Origin: Leptasterias polaris
Lineage: Eukaryota; Echinodermata; Asteroidea; Forcipulatida; Asteriidae
Assembly: GCA_037783415.1 (NCBI GenBank)
Contig: JAZGTN010000236.1
Location: 1,302,001-1,366,000, forward strand
Reading direction: 5' to 3'
Length of the DNA stretch: 64,000 nt
The notes below the pieces were generated by a model, which saw only the letters and a program-made list of their open reading frames with translations, did no database searches and was not told the DNA's origin. Both the position numbers and the translations under genes were made by a program. Numbering within the stretch: the first letter of the stretch is position 1; every line of letters begins with the position of its first letter. Shown piece after piece: positions 43,879 through 57,240 of the stretch.

Positions 43879-46800
43879 AACAAAGGAGGTCGGATAACCC
43901 AAGTTTGTCTATATGGAGACAAGACAAAGTGAGAAGACTGCGAAAGGTAGACGAAGATCTAACCCGTTCTCTTGCAGAGTCCCACCCCTTTTGTATCCCC
44001 ACTCCCACGACAAGATGTTCTACACAGTACTTGTAGATGTTGTCCCTGACATGTATAGTTTCAATGTGATGTCTTACTGTCTCAGGATTTTTCTTGATTT
44101 GCATATTGGTCGAAGCCAATGATGCTTTTTAATTAGAAGACTAGTCCATCGGGAAATTTCCGTCGAGGTTGTAACTTCAAGTCGCCAGTTGTCATGTTCG
44201 GATTAATTGTCATTATTATTTAATTCTAGCGTATTATTTATAAAGGATTAATGCCAAATACCACTTCAACTTGGGTTTAGTAATCCCTCTGATTACATTA
44301 AATTTTTGGAGTAAATTAGCAAAAATAAAGTATGGTCGGATTCCTTAAATTCTCTTAAAACAAAATTTCTACCGAGTGCGCTATGTACTCAATGCACAAA
44401 AACCCAACACCCTTGTGTTCTGCAGTTATCTCACATAACTTGCATTCTAAATATTTCTTTCAAATCTGCATTAAGCCACTAAACTGCATTCATTTGATGA
44501 TCAATGTGTGATTTAAGAGTATTAAATAACTAATTTAGACATGCTAAATTAGTATTTAATCCTGATATCAGCATTACATCAAATTCTGAATGTAGACAAC
44601 TTTAAATGACACACCAAATCCCTTACATTTTAATTAATTAAAAAGACAACAGAAAACAACATTTCGCTCATTTTGGCAGAGTAAAAAAAATAGAAAAAAT
44701 TATAAATATTAACAACGTAGTAGCAAACATGTGAAATGTAGATTTGCAAACTGCAAATCTATTTTAGTTGGGAAGAGTTTCACCAAACCACTAACTCCAC
44801 TTGGTAGCGCTGTTACAAACAACATGAGTGGAGAAAAAGATAACAAAAAGGAGGCAACAAGAGTTGATAAGAGGAAAGAAGGGTGAAAAGGGAGAAACAG
44901 TAAAGATGTGTCTTCTTCTTGAGGAAACAGAGTGAGCAGCCATGGAAAAGATGACACCAGCAAGGCCTAGGTTTGTATGAATGGTAAGATAGTCTTGGCC
45001 TAGAGTAATATAAATAGTGTTGGCCTAGATACAAGACTAACTCTCCACCCCTCCAGCAGGTTCACAGGCAACAGGTAAGGTTCAAGTCTGAACTTGAGCA
45101 GACGACGACGAGATTTCCTTTGATGTCCTTGATGCATGACCCGAAGTCAGCAGATTTCAAGGACAAAATAGGTAAAAGTATCTAGGTAAGTTTGAAAAGA
45201 AGTTAACCTTTCTCTCCTCAGCTTCTAACGTTTCCCTTTGCAGGCTTAACCTATTTTTGTTTTCCACAGTCTATAAATCCATTGTTTCAAAGCAGATACT
45301 GTGGCAGGCAGTGCCCTGTTAGCAACTTTTGCCGACACCTTAGATGACAACAGTTTGGTAAAGTATCATGGTGAACTCATGGTGAACCTCACTTTGGCTT
45401 GAAATTACGCCAAAAATGCTAACTCTGTTGTCAATGTTGTTATTCCCGTTATGCAGGTTATGTTTTCTTCTGAACATGATGAACATAGTCTAACCACTGA
45501 CATCTTCAGCCAAGGTGATCTACCAGCAGGTTCATGGCAGTGAAGGCAGAACATGAGCAGACGAACAATTCTCTCTTTGATGTTTCTGATGCGTGACCCA
45601 AGGTCAGCAAGGTCTATGGTGTCGGGTATTTGCGGCAAATGTTAACTGGTTATCAACAGGTAACGTATGTGGGTAAGTTTGAAAGGAAAATAACCATTCT
45701 CTCCACAGCCTCTAACCTTCCCTCCGCAGCTCCTAACATTCACTCCACAGGCTTTAAACCTTTTTTTGTTTTCCACAGTCTATCAACCCATTTTCCTAAA
45801 TCGAATATTGTGGAAGGTGATTGTGCATTGCTGACAACCCTGGCACTTAGTATATCATGATAGTTTGGTATGGTACAAGGTAATCTTATGGTAACAGCGT
45901 GACTTAGTGTTATCACTGAACGCTAACCTTTCCAGCTAATTTTCTGAAAAAGCATAAAAAAATTACAGTAATTTCTGAAAATCTCAAAAGTATCCCCGAA
46001 CTGTTTGGTTTTAACATGGGGGTAGTCTACCTTAATGGCAATAACCAGCAGAAAAAAAGTTGTATTATTCGCAATTCCACAACATGAAGACTTTATATAC
46101 AATCAACCAACCAACGCACAAGCAAACATCTCAATATACAATTAAAAGTATTGTTTGTGTTTCTACAATTAAGAGCAATTCTTGAAACAATCAATATTCA
46201 GCTCATCTTGCAATTATCGAATGCAAATTAACTAAAATTTAGTTAATTAGTCGGGTGCTTGTTTTGTTTTTCTCTGTTCAGCAGTCTTGCGCAGTGATTT
46301 CTAGAGCAGGAGTTGTTGCAATGTGCATCGGTGAAGTTCATTCCGAGTTTTAGTAAAGAGATAAAAAAGTTCCCAAGGCAATCACTTTTGAAGGTTTGAA
46401 ATCGGAACATTTTGAAAGAATACACTAATTTTTATTTTTTTGTTCATTTAACAAATACAACCAAACAATGTGTGGAACCTTCTCCGAGTTTATGTTTTGA
46501 TAGAAGAAAAAGAAGAAAACAAAGAAAAAAATTGCTTTCGTGATTAAAAGTCAGTTATTTTCACCCTCAGTTCGAGACACTGAGATGTTGTGGCTAACCA
46601 GCGCTTTTTGGACTGTGCAACCATATGAAGACTGAGTCAAATCTAGCCAGATGATTCTCCACAAGGTCAACTATTCAAGTTATCTTGGCTGAACCATGAT
46701 GGCGCCCTACTGACTGTATGATGACACTCGAGGAGAGCCTGGACCGTGTTTGGGCCTTTTCCAAACCTCGGTTTGGGTTCCGGCTGTGGCTTCAGGCTTC

Positions 46801-49206
46801 GTTTGATGCTCGAACCACCAGGCAAAGTGCTCAAGATTTTTTTTTTTTGAAGAGCCCATTGCAATCCAGAGCCAGAGCCCAAGACGGGGTTAAAAAGGGC
46901 CTTTAGTTAAATTTCAACCCCATAGGCCTATATAGCTCAAAGTAGTTTAATTAGTTCGCTGATTCCATCAAAATCCAACGCCATAATTGCAACTCAGCAT
47001 TCACATCACGGACTGCACACAATTCGACACATGGTTTATGATGCCAAGAGTTGCTAATCTATTATGCAAAATCAAATTCATCACAGTCAATATTGCAGTA
47101 CCCTTTGGATTTTGACGGATTCGGTGTAGTTAAGAATACAACTTTAAAGATGATTCAGCTTTTCTAAATTTTAAAATCGGTGAAAAAATTTGAAAGCACA
47201 AAATAGACAGAATGCATGTTTTACATGTCTGCTTCAGTAGAACCGCAATGCTAACCTTCACCACAGTCACATCAACATAATATTAACACAAATCTGAACT
47301 CATAAATCCTAACCCCAATAACTTCACTCACAATGTTTATGGACCTTATGCATTGATGTCATCTTAGAGGTCAAACGGTGATGAAACGACGGATAACGCA
47401 CCCATGTTCGGACGCGGTAGAGACTCGGCCAATGAGCTATCATCTTTTAGCTGAGGGCGCCGCGCCCTTCTGAAATGACGTCGTGTGCATAAGGTCTATT
47501 AATAACTAATCTTAGCACATCCACAATTCAACCCGCGCAGTGTGCAATAAAATCAATGACGGATCTTTTTTGAACATGCATTTTGTCTATACCATAACCT
47601 TCAAAACAACTTGTGCCAAAAGCATTTCTTGAATTATTGCCACATGGCAGAAATGTTTACATTGTGCGCGTTTTCCTTAGACCTACTAGTTTTGAAATGT
47701 GGCGTAAAAAAAATGTATTTTAATAAGCGAATTTAGTTTAAACTGATGAAAATCAGGTGAATGTAAATTAATGTATACATTGTGTACAATGTACTGACCC
47801 AAAGCTCAGAAATCACAAATGACCAATGTCACCAGTCTGCCATTTTGGGATTCAAATAGGCCTAACATGTCAACATTGGTGAGCGTGTAAATGTATTCGT
47901 CGCCTAAAATGCCCACTATACAGAATCCACATGGGGAAACTGACTCCCAAAATGATACGACCAAGATTATTTTGGCGATGACGTCAGGTGAATAAGATCA
48001 AGTTATCTATCATTTTGCTTTGCACTACTTATAAAGACAAAATAAATGTAGTTTTTTATCCTGGTAATGCCATCTTTGCGGGGTGCCCTGTGTACATAAT
48101 GGTGACAAAATCTCGAAGCCACTTTATAGGACTTGGAAATTGAAGAAAAACAAGATGGCAGTGTCAAGATTACACTATAGTACTGCATCTCGAAGTATAG
48201 CAGGAAATAGTTCCTGAAGAATGCATGGAATAAACAGTGAATTCTATATACGAACATTTTTAACATTGAGGTCAACAAAGGAAATAGAGTGAAAGTTGTT
48301 TTATTGGTTAGTTCTAGCAAGATCTTCATAGATAACTTATACTTTCTTTTGAAGATTAATTTGATAAATAGAGGAGAGCACTGAATGTTGTTCTGCAAAG
48401 GTTAGCAGAGTAAAAGCTCTGTTTTTCCTGTACGTCGGGTTCTCCGATGAGGTTATAAGGCAGTTAGCCCATCATTTATTTAAGTAGTTTAAATACTATT
48501 ATTAGCAACTCTAAAGCACTTTGACAACTGTACAATAATTCAACGGTAATAAATTTGTACGGCTTTGCTATCACCGTAGCACAGTACGGGTGTATTTGGT
48601 CATTAAACTTTGACAGTAAAGATAAGACGAAATGCTTACTTAAGTGAACTTATTTTTATTGATGTTTTTATTATTTCATTTTAAAGAAAAAACAGAAGAA
48701 CAGTGAAGCATAATAAAACCCAAAACCGCCTGCATTGAGGCAGTTGGCTAATTTGTTTTATTTAGGTTTTCAATTGAAAGTTGATACCGCCGAATAATGA
48801 ATGATCTATTTGCATTAATTTTATGTTTGGGGGGGGGGGGGGTATAACAAAATACAGCTCTTTTGTCATGCCCTTTTAAGAACCTGTAGTCTATGAACAT
48901 TTTAAGAATATAGGTTTATGATTATCGCAACTAGGTGCATATTTAAACACAATGTACAAAGTGAATGCAGACTTTCACTTTCTTAACTTAACTTAAAGCC
49001 CATTGAAAAAAAAAGCAGTCTAAAATAAATACAAAGAAATATTTCCATCTGAAAAACAGTGAGAAATCATCTTTGCTGATTTTGATTTCTGCAATCAAAA
49101 TCGGCATTCATTCACAAAGTTGCGATAATTGTAACCCTCGATCCTCCAAATGTTAACCCTAACCCTAACCCTTTTGTCAAACATTTTATGTAGTTTTATA
49201 AATATA
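43879..49206. other. Non-coding; copy 2 of 1-5268
   Basis: Same content as copy 1, with scattered substitutions and small indels. No gene seen. Confidence 0.6.
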
Positions 49207-49614
49207 GGTTTTCTCGGTCAATTTCGGCAAATGAGCAGCCAATTTAACCACCACGCTATTCTATTTCGTGCGAAATCGAATGCTACTGAAAAGGGTCATT
49301 CGATTTCGTTGTATGACTAGTCAAATGTGCTGTTGCGTCATTCAATTAAACAAAATAATCATTCAATTTAACAATTCAACAAAGCATCATTCAAATTCGC
49401 ATAAGCTTTATGAGGCGTGTGTTTAGTCATTCAAATTCATTTTTGAACAGTCATTTCTGTAATTTGTGCAGTCTAAAAAAACGCTCTGTTAAACTTTTGT
49501 TTCCTTTCGAATGTTAAAGGTATGAAAACGGTTTACTTATTGGCACTTGAGTAACTTTGCCGATGTACTTCGAAGACGAGCTTTCGCTACAGTTTTACAC
49601 TCATTTTTCTAGAA

Positions 49615-49737
49615 ATGGCAGCTCGGGGTCGTTACGCTAGAGTGTCACAGGTAGATCGAAAAGGGTTGATTGATGCATTCGAGCAAGACTACCTTGAGCT
49701 TGCCAACAGATTGATGGTTGAGGAAGAAACAACATAA
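49615..49737 (+). pseudogene. Short HTH-like transposase N-terminus, copy 2
   Basis: Same 40-residue frame as at 5676-5798. The one difference I see (GGT to GGG in a Gly codon) is silent. Confidence 0.35.
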
Positions 49738-50013
49738 ACAATGAGAAACCAGGAAAAACATAAAAAACACCCCATTCAAACACAATACAAAATTAGGTCT
49801 TGTTCAGTTAACCAAAAAAGATCCCCCCCCCAAAAAAAAAAAATCTAGAAAAGAATAAAGAAGGAAACAAAGGAGGAGAGAAAAAAATCTAATGGGCCCC
49901 ATGAAAAATATCCTGGAAACATAAATAAAGAAAAACAAGGTTTGCCTGAATAAAAGTGAAGTTGCGTAGTACAGTTTATTCGCATTTCTTTATCGTACTT
50001 AACTGAATTCTCG

Positions 50014-51538
50014 TTTTTTTTCCAATTCAATTCAATGTGACGTTTATTCCATACTCTTTTTGGAAAATAAATCAATATGAGAATATCAGTACATAGAAAT
50101 GTAACAAAATTAAAAGCGCATATATAACTAAGTATACAAAATTGATAAAGTGTTAAAGCAAAAAATAAATAAATATCTAGGAATGAACTATGTACAAGAG
50201 AGGAGTGAGAGCATGAGGCTGTTAGAGTAAGCCGAGGCTTGTAGAAAACAGCCTATATACAGACAAAAAAACAAACATCTAATCACGAAACAAGGACAAG
50301 ACAGACAATACGAATAATGACATTACAAAATGTTGACGACAAGATACAAATAATTAAAGTACTAGGCTAACTGAAGACGACAAAAGTAAATAGATAAGTA
50401 GTGAAGGAGAGAAAAGCTATGTTACATAGTGAGAGAGAAGAACTCTTTTATACGAGAGCTTAAATCGACCCACTGACGGCATTGTTCTTAAATCATTGGA
50501 GATAGCGTTCCATAAACGTGGGCCATTGAATCGAAGGGTGTTGCTAGAGTACACGGTGCGGGTGAATGGAAGAAACAGGTTATTACGGGATCTGGTTGAG
50601 TAATCATGAATTTCATGAACCGAAGTGAAGTATGTAGAAAATGTACGAGGAAGGAGATTATTAGTATATTTGTACATAAAAATGCCAGTTTGAAGTTTAT
50701 TGATGTCAGTAAGAATAAGGGTGCATAGACGCGCGAAAAGAGGTGCAGAGTGGTCCCGAGGATGAGAGAAAGTGCAAATGCGAATGGCCCTTTTTTGAAT
50801 GACAAACAAGGCGTTCAATTTGCTATTGCTGGTATGCGCCCAGACGATATTACAATAGTTTAAATACGGTAAAATAAGAGAGTTATAAAGTAAGAGCATT
50901 GAGGTAGCTGGAAGAAAGAAACGAAGTTTAGAAAGAACGCCTGTGTTTCGGGAAATGGTTTTAGATATAGAAGAAATGTGTTCTGTCCAAGAGAGGCTTT
51001 GATCAATGATAACACCCAGAAATTTGGCAGAAGAGACCCTGTTGATAGGAGTATTATCAATAACAAGTTGAGGCAAGAATATGTCTTGTGGACGAGCAGA
51101 CTTGGTAAAGAAAATAAAGTTAGTTTTATTATGATTTAAAGAAAGTTTGTTTGCTTTAAACCACGAAGAAATTAAGCAAAGTTCTGAGTTGAGAGTGTCT
51201 ATCAAGGAAGTAACGTCCGGGCTAGAGTAAAAGATGGTTGTGTCGTCGGCGAAAAGGGTGAAGTTAAGAAGCGAAGAAGAATTGTGAAGATCATTGATGT
51301 ATAGCAAAAAAAGCAGTGGCCCAAGGATAGAGCCTTGGGGGACACCATGCTGGATGTTCCGACGATTAGAGTCACAGTTCATAACTGTAGTGTATTGGTA
51401 CCTGTTAGAAAGGTAATCTGAAAACCATTGGAGCGGAAGACCCCTGATACCATAGTGGCTTAGTTTGGAAAGAAGAATAGAATGATTGAGGGTGTCGAAA
51501 GCTTTAGAAAGATCAATGAAAACACCAATAGCAAAATT
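50014..51538 (-). mobile_element. 5'-truncated LINE insertion, copy 2 only
   Basis: The insertion lies between CTCGTTT and AGCGAAATTG, which are adjacent in copy 1 (about 6071-6085). On the minus strand it ends AATAAACGTCACATTG, then AATTG-type short repeats and a poly-A tail. Such microsatellite tails are typical of CR1/L2-group elements. Only the reverse transcriptase C-terminal two thirds and the 3' UTR remain. No clear target duplication seen. Confidence 0.9.
50417..51538 (-). pseudogene. LINE reverse transcriptase fragment, open frame
   Basis: Open from the insertion edge at 51538 to a stop at 50417, about 373 codons. Shows GVFIDLSKAFDTLNH (motif A), GVPQGSILGPLLFLLYIND (motif B), LFADDTTIF (motif C, catalytic FADD) and KFLGVIIDQSLSWTEHI, followed by the C-terminal QKRAIRI and GPRLWNAI signatures. 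No stop or shift interrupts it, so the insertion is young. It lacks endonuclease, promoter and start, so it cannot be autonomous. Sequence style suggests a Jockey/CR1-group element distinct from the one at 33247. Confidence 0.9.
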
Positions 51539-52154
51539 AGCGAAATTGATTGTCTCTTTACGAAATTGAAAACAATTAGTCAGTAAAAATCTCCAGTCGA
51601 ACCAGCTTTGCTAAATTGAATGACGATATGCTAAATTGAACACAGTGCTAAACGAATTTGAATGCCTCAAAACGAAATTGAATGCCCGAATTCTGAATTT
51701 GAAACGCAGTAAAAACTGGAGAGGCAAAATTCGAACGCACGAAAATGAAATCGGCTGCTCATTTTCCGAATTTGACCGAGAAAACCTATATATAATTATA
51801 TTTATGATAATAACACTATTGAGCGCCGGTATCCATTAAGTCTTGCTCATGGCGTGGAACAAAACACTTATAAAAAAAAAAAATATTACAGAAAAACATA
51901 TATTTATCAATTAAACGGTACTCCTATAATAAATCATGAAATGTCATGGCAAAATAAATAATCCACAAATCGAAGTTCAAATAAGTATGTTTAAGTATGA
52001 AATATTTAAAAAGTTCGTTCAAGGAGAAGGTAGTGAAATGGAGCAGTCCTTATTACATCAGTAAGTGGTTATAATCTAACCCTAACCCTAACCCTAACCC
52101 TAATCTAACCCTAACCCTAAACCCTAACCCTAATCCTAACCCTAACCCTAACCC
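51539..52154. other. Transposon right end, box module and CCCTAA tract
   Basis: Equivalent to 6080-6683. A box module lies at 52033-52079, followed by CCCTAA units to 52154 with AATCTAACC and AACCCTAAACC variants. Confidence 0.75.
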
Positions 52155-52465
52155 AGCAAGCCCATATGGGCCCCATATGGGCCAGAATATGGGCCCCATG
52201 TGGGGATAACCCATATGGGGCCCTGTGGATCCTGCACCCGGGATTCATATGGGGCCCATATGGGATGGCCCATAACCCATATGGGGCCCATATGGTTCCC
52301 ATATGGGTTGGCCCAGATAACCCGTCTGGGATACATCTGGGGCCCATCTGGGTTATCCCATATGGGCATTACCTGGGATTCGTATGGGCATTCTGGGCCA
52401 AAATGAGGGTCCCATGTGGGTAGAGTATGGGGCCCATGTGGGGCCCATATGGGCCAGCCCAGATA

Positions 52466-52847
52466 CCCTTATAATATATTCAAGTAATTATTTAATGTTA
52501 ATGATAAGTCTATAATTATATGAACGATTACATGTATACAAATCTACAATACCACTAAATACAAACTATATTACTCATTTATAATATGGTGTATAAGTAT
52601 ATACCTTTACCTACTGGGCATGTATTATATATATAGTCCACAAACTGAAGACCTACAGTCATGGTTAACAGTTTGTTTTATTAAAAATGTCATTATTTGA
52701 ATTAGCTTGTTTTAAATGAAAGCGTCTAATTGTAAATTTTATGTATGTATTTTTCTTATAGACGAATATCTTACAAAAAAGTACAAAAACAACTTTACAG
52801 AGCTAAATTTCACTAAATTGTTTTTAAAAATTATTAAAAACACACTA
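52466..52847. other. AT-rich interior of the palindrome element
   Basis: Very AT-rich, no gene, no CATATG palindromes. Confidence 0.6.
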
Positions 52848-52972
52848 CTTCAATGCCCTGTCCCATAAATTTGCATATTGCCAATATGGGTTTGCCCAGG
52901 TCTTACCCATATAGTACCCATATGGGTCTTTGCATATTCTAACCCCAAAGTTTGCTTAGGTCGTGCTTATAG

Positions 52973-54740
52973 AGCCCTTTTCACACGAGGGAAATAAGCA
53001 GGGGGTCCTTGGTCCTAAGAACACAACGTTGTTTAATCCACATCGTGTGAAATGTACCTCTGCTTAAATAAACACGGGTCCTTAGTCCTTTTAAGACCAC
53101 GGTCGAGACCAGCGTCTTAAAAACACAACGTTGCGAAAATTATACCACGATCGTCCGTGCGTGCTGTGTGAATGAACACCGCTTGCGTAACGAAGGACCC
53201 TGGTGTAGCTGGAGCAACCACGCATGCGCACAAATAGATTCTACGTCGTTAATTATTACTCGGCATTTTAACACCAGTGGGAAAACAGTGACAGAGTGAC
53301 GCACGCACAAACTACCAGCATTCAGAAGGGGAAAATCTCTTTTTCAGCTTTATATTTCATTTGGGTTAACAAGAATTATGTTTTTACTTTTCCATAAAAA
53401 ACCCATAAACAATTTTCCGTTAATCCGACACAAAGTTAAGTTTTTTCACCCCTCATTTTCTTTGTGTTTTATTTACAAACTTAAAAGGTATCATTCACGA
53501 TCAACCACTCACGTCTATGTATATCGTCGAGTCGATCGATACCGCCGAGCGAGTCGTCGTCCTAAAATACACCGGCGCACTCCGTTTACGTGTGTTGCCA
53601 TCATAAGGGGTAATTTTCGCGGTCCAATAACTGTTTTGGTTGAATTTTGGCCATCCGATAACACTGGCCAATGACCGAAACAGTTATTCGTTCCAGCCGC
53701 GAAAACATAACCCTGGTCAATCTGTTTTAATCTGTCCGCGGATTGGTTGATAGCGCGAAAGATCCCGTTTTTGAGCCAATAGTCTTCCTGGATAGTAAGC
53801 TCACGGCATCGATCTGCTTTATACACGTGGTTACCATGTACCGAGATAGTCGATTTCCCAAGATTATCACAATATTCTTTTCTTTTCGTTTCATTTTCTG
53901 GACTCCAGTATATTCTATAAAAATCTGGAAACATTGAATAATGATAATGTATAACCAAATAGTGAACTTTTATGACAAATATATGATTCTCAAAACATTT
54001 TGTGGAAAATCCAAGCAAGCGGACATCGCTGTACTTGGTAACAACGCTAATAACAGTCAAGGAAGACTATTGGCTCCAAAACGGGAACTTTCGCGCTATC
54101 AACCAATCTGCGGACAGAATAAAAACAGATTGACCTAAAACTTAGCATGACATGTGATGATTTCATGAATTACATGCCGCCGGTTGTTGTTAATGATCGA
54201 GAGCTGAGGTTCAATTCTGCTGTCAAATTCTTTGGCACGCGACGCAAGATGGCAAAAAAACGTAAGCTTAAACAGCTTTAACAAATAGAGGATGAATTGA
54301 AACATAACTTTGCTTTATTTTCCAACATTACATTTAGCAAATAATACTTAGGGCCTATACAATTTGCAAAAAAAAAAAGATTCTCCCAAAAAACTGCGAG
54401 AATTCATTCCCCGAAAATTGCGAAAATCCTGGATTCTCGCGAAATTCTTCAGCGAGAATCCATTTTGATTCTCGCGGTGTCTTGCGAACTTCCTAGACCT
54501 GAAATAATTGGTAAACAGCACATGCATTTGCGATGTTATGCTGGATGTGCGGATACCAGTGAAACGGACCATAAACAATGTTGACCTTTGTCACCCCAAA
54601 AGACGAAGGCTCTGAGACACGGGACGTTGGTTTCAGCGCCGTGTGAAAGGTCGTGTTCGAGCGAGACCAACGTCCTTGGTCAAGACAACTGGCGCCTGAG
54701 ACCAAGGACCCTAGTTTGACTTTGTCGTGTGAAAAGGGCT
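52973..54740. mobile_element. Foldback DNA transposon nested in the palindrome element
   Basis: Inverted ends AGCCCTTTTCACACGA at 52973 and reversed at 54725-54740, with a shared subterminal GGTCCTTGGTC. A TAG trinucleotide flanks both sides (52970-52972, 54741-54743). The 3-bp duplication and CCCTTTTCACAC-type ends recall PIF/Harbinger-like elements, but that is an inference. No intact transposase. Confidence 0.7.
53715..54135. repeat. Inner inverted repeat (~80-bp arms)
   Basis: Left arm 53715-53794 and right arm 54056-54135 share GGTCAATCTGTTTT, ATTGGTTGATAGCGCGAAAG and GAGCCAATAGTCTTCC. This is a second, inner foldback structure, and the minus-strand 181-codon frame over it has no recognised homology. 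Confidence 0.75.
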
Positions 54741-54989
54741 TAGGATAACCAAATGAACCTTTTCATATCAATGCACACAAGGGATTGCTTAAAGGTAATT
54801 CCTATTCTTATGTGGGCCTTTCCATAAATGTTTCATCCAAGTTTTTTCCGGAGAAAATTACAAAATCCATTGGAAGGGTCATCAACCCTTGGGCTTGCTA
54901 AACTAGACAATTATCTAAACTATAATATTAACCCCGTAATGGCCGAGGTCTTTCTTTGTATTATCTTTGCCCAGGTCTTTTTAATACCA

Positions 54990-55600
54990 CCCATATGAGC
55001 CTTCCTGCCCATATGGGATTGTCCATATTTTCCCACTATTTGGTCTTTTGAATCTTAGCCCATATGGGAATTAAATGCCCATGTTTTCCCATATGATAAC
55101 CACACGGGACAATGCATATTTTGCCCATATGGGCTAGCCCATGTTTTCCCCACACGAAACCCATATGGGCCCCTTCATATTCTGCCCATATGGGATTGTC
55201 CATGTTTTCCCCTTCTGATATGGGCCAATTCATTTTGTGCCCATATGGGGCAATCCCTTGTTTTCCCCATATGATACCCATATGGGACACTGCATATTTT
55301 GCCCATATGGGTTAGCCCATGTTTTCCACATATGATACCCATATGGGCCACTTCATATTCTGCCCATATGGGATTGCCCACATTTTCCCCATATAATACC
55401 CATATGGGCCGTTGCATATTCTGCCCATATGGGCTAGCCCATGTTTTCCCCATATGATACCCATATATGGGCCACTGCATATTCTGCCCATATGGGATTG
55501 CCCATGTTCTCCCCATATGATACCCATATGGGACACTGCATATTTTGCCCATATGGGCTAGCCCATGTTTTTCCCATATGGGCCCCATATGGGAATATTC
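54990..55600. repeat. ~60-bp tandem array with paired CCCATATGGG sites
   Basis: About ten units with CATATTCTGCCCATATGGG, then CCCATGTTTTCCCCATATGA, then TACCCATATGGGCCACTG. Two exact palindromes per complete unit, plus a weaker CCCATATGAT. Confidence 0.9.
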
Positions 55601-55702
55601 CCCATAACCCACACCCATAAGGGCCCCATATGGGTACCATATGGGTTGGCCCAGGTCCATATGGCCCAGATATTTCCCATATGGGCCCCATATGGGCTTG
55701 CT

Positions 55703-57240
55703 ACCTGGGTAACCCTAACCCTAACCCTAACCCTAACCCTACCCCTAACCCTAACCCCTAAACCTAAACCTAAACCTAAACCTAAACCTAACTCTAACCC
55801 TAATCCAAACCCTAACTCTAACCCTAAACCCAAACCCAAACCCAAACTCAAACCCAAACCCAAACCCTAACCCAAACCCTAATCCCTCTTACCCTAACCG
55901 CTAATTCTAACCCTAACCCATATACTTAACCCTGACCTTGATCCCAACCTAAGCCATAACCCTAACCCTAACCCTAACCCTAACCCAAACCCTAACTCTA
56001 ACCCTTACCCTAACCCTGTAACCCTAACCTAGATCCTTAACCCTGACCTTGATCATAACATAAACATAACCCTAACCCTAATCCTAACACGAACCCCTTA
56101 ATACACTGTAATATTATATTCAGGACGTAAAATCAGGACTAATCCATTTCACGTGGCAATTTAACACAAGTGAAATGAAACATATTTCAGTAAGTGGTTA
56201 TAATCTAACCTTACACCTACCCTAACCCTAACTCTAACCATTTTCTTACCGTTAACCCTAACCCGTATCCTTAACCATCCAAACATAAACCCTAACCCTA
56301 ACCCTTACCCTAACCCTAACCATAACCCTGTTATATAATATAACTATAGGACGTAAAATCTGGATTCATCCACCTGACGAGGCAAAAACAAGTGAAATGG
56401 AACAGTCCATACTTCAGTAAGTAGTTATAATATAACCTTATACCTGACCCTAACTCTGATTCTAAACCTAACCCTAACCCTGACACTAACCATAAACCTA
56501 ACCCTGACCCTATTCAAAGCCTAAACAAGAACCTTTATTCTAATTCTAAACCCTGAGCTTAACCCTAACTCTAACCTATCCCTAACCCTGACCCCGACCC
56601 TAACTTTAAACCTAAACCTATCCCAAACCAAAACCCTGGCTCAAACGCCTAACCCTTACCCTAACATAGGATATGATCACGAGGTGAAATCTGGACTATT
56701 CCATTTCACAAGTCAAAAACAAGTGAATTGGAACAGTTCATATTTCAATGAATGATTATAATCTAACCTTATACCAAACCTTAACCCTATCCCTAAACCT
56801 AACCCTAACCCCGGCCCTAACCCTATCCCTGACGCTAACACTAACCTAACACTGGCACTAACCCTAACATTGACCATAACCCCTTACCCTGACAAAAAAG
56901 CTCTAACCTGACCCAAACCCTAAAGTAACCCTAACCCTGATTATATTCTAACCCTGACCCCTAACCCTTACCCAAACTATTACCCTAAACATGTACAAAA
57001 ACGCTGCCCTAAACCCCAATCCCGGGCCTAACCCTCACCCTAAGCCTAACTGTAACCCTAACTCTGACCCAAACCCTAATCTAACACTAACCCTGACCCA
57101 AACGATTACCCTAAACCTAGCCCAAACATTGCCCTTAACACTAAGCCTGGGCATAACCCTTACCCTAAGCCTAACTGTAAACCTAACTCTGACTCTAAAC
57201 CCTGACCCTAACTCTCAGCCTTATCCTTACCCGAAAGTGC
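55703..57240. repeat. Degenerate telomere-like block, copy 2
   Basis: CCCTAA and AACCTA/AAACCC variants, then the same sequence as block B of copy 1. Box modules at 56167-56212, 56389-56435 and 56720-56767. Only one block is present here, against two in copy 1. Confidence 0.88.

Larger units (their letters stand above)
49207..51786 (+). mobile_element. Tc1/mariner-like DNA transposon remnant, copy 2
   Basis: Same element as 5269-6327, TA-flanked at 49205-49206 and 51787-51788. It is interrupted by a LINE insertion at 50014-51538. Confidence 0.65.
52155..55702. mobile_element. Large element of CCCATATGGG palindrome arrays, copy 2 only
   Basis: Inserted within CCCTAA repeats. Both ends are inverse to each other: AGCAAGCCCATATGGG then CCCATATGGG (52155; reversed at 55675-55702). 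I count about 29 exact CCCATATGGG palindromes: 8 in the left arm (52155-52465), 1 at 52918 and 20 in the right arm (54990-55702). The right arm also has a ~60-bp period. Frames such as PYGAHMGPIW occur on both strands and are artefacts. No transposase is recognised, so it is either non-autonomous or a satellite-like structure. Confidence 0.75.

Noticed and set aside
53515..54060. 181-codon minus-strand frame as a transposase
   Set aside because: Overlaps an inverted repeat, with no catalytic motif or homology that I recognise.
52117..55870. Frames rich in PYGAHMGPIW on both strands
   Set aside because: Palindromic CATATGGG repeats give similar peptides on either strand; no start context or splice signals.
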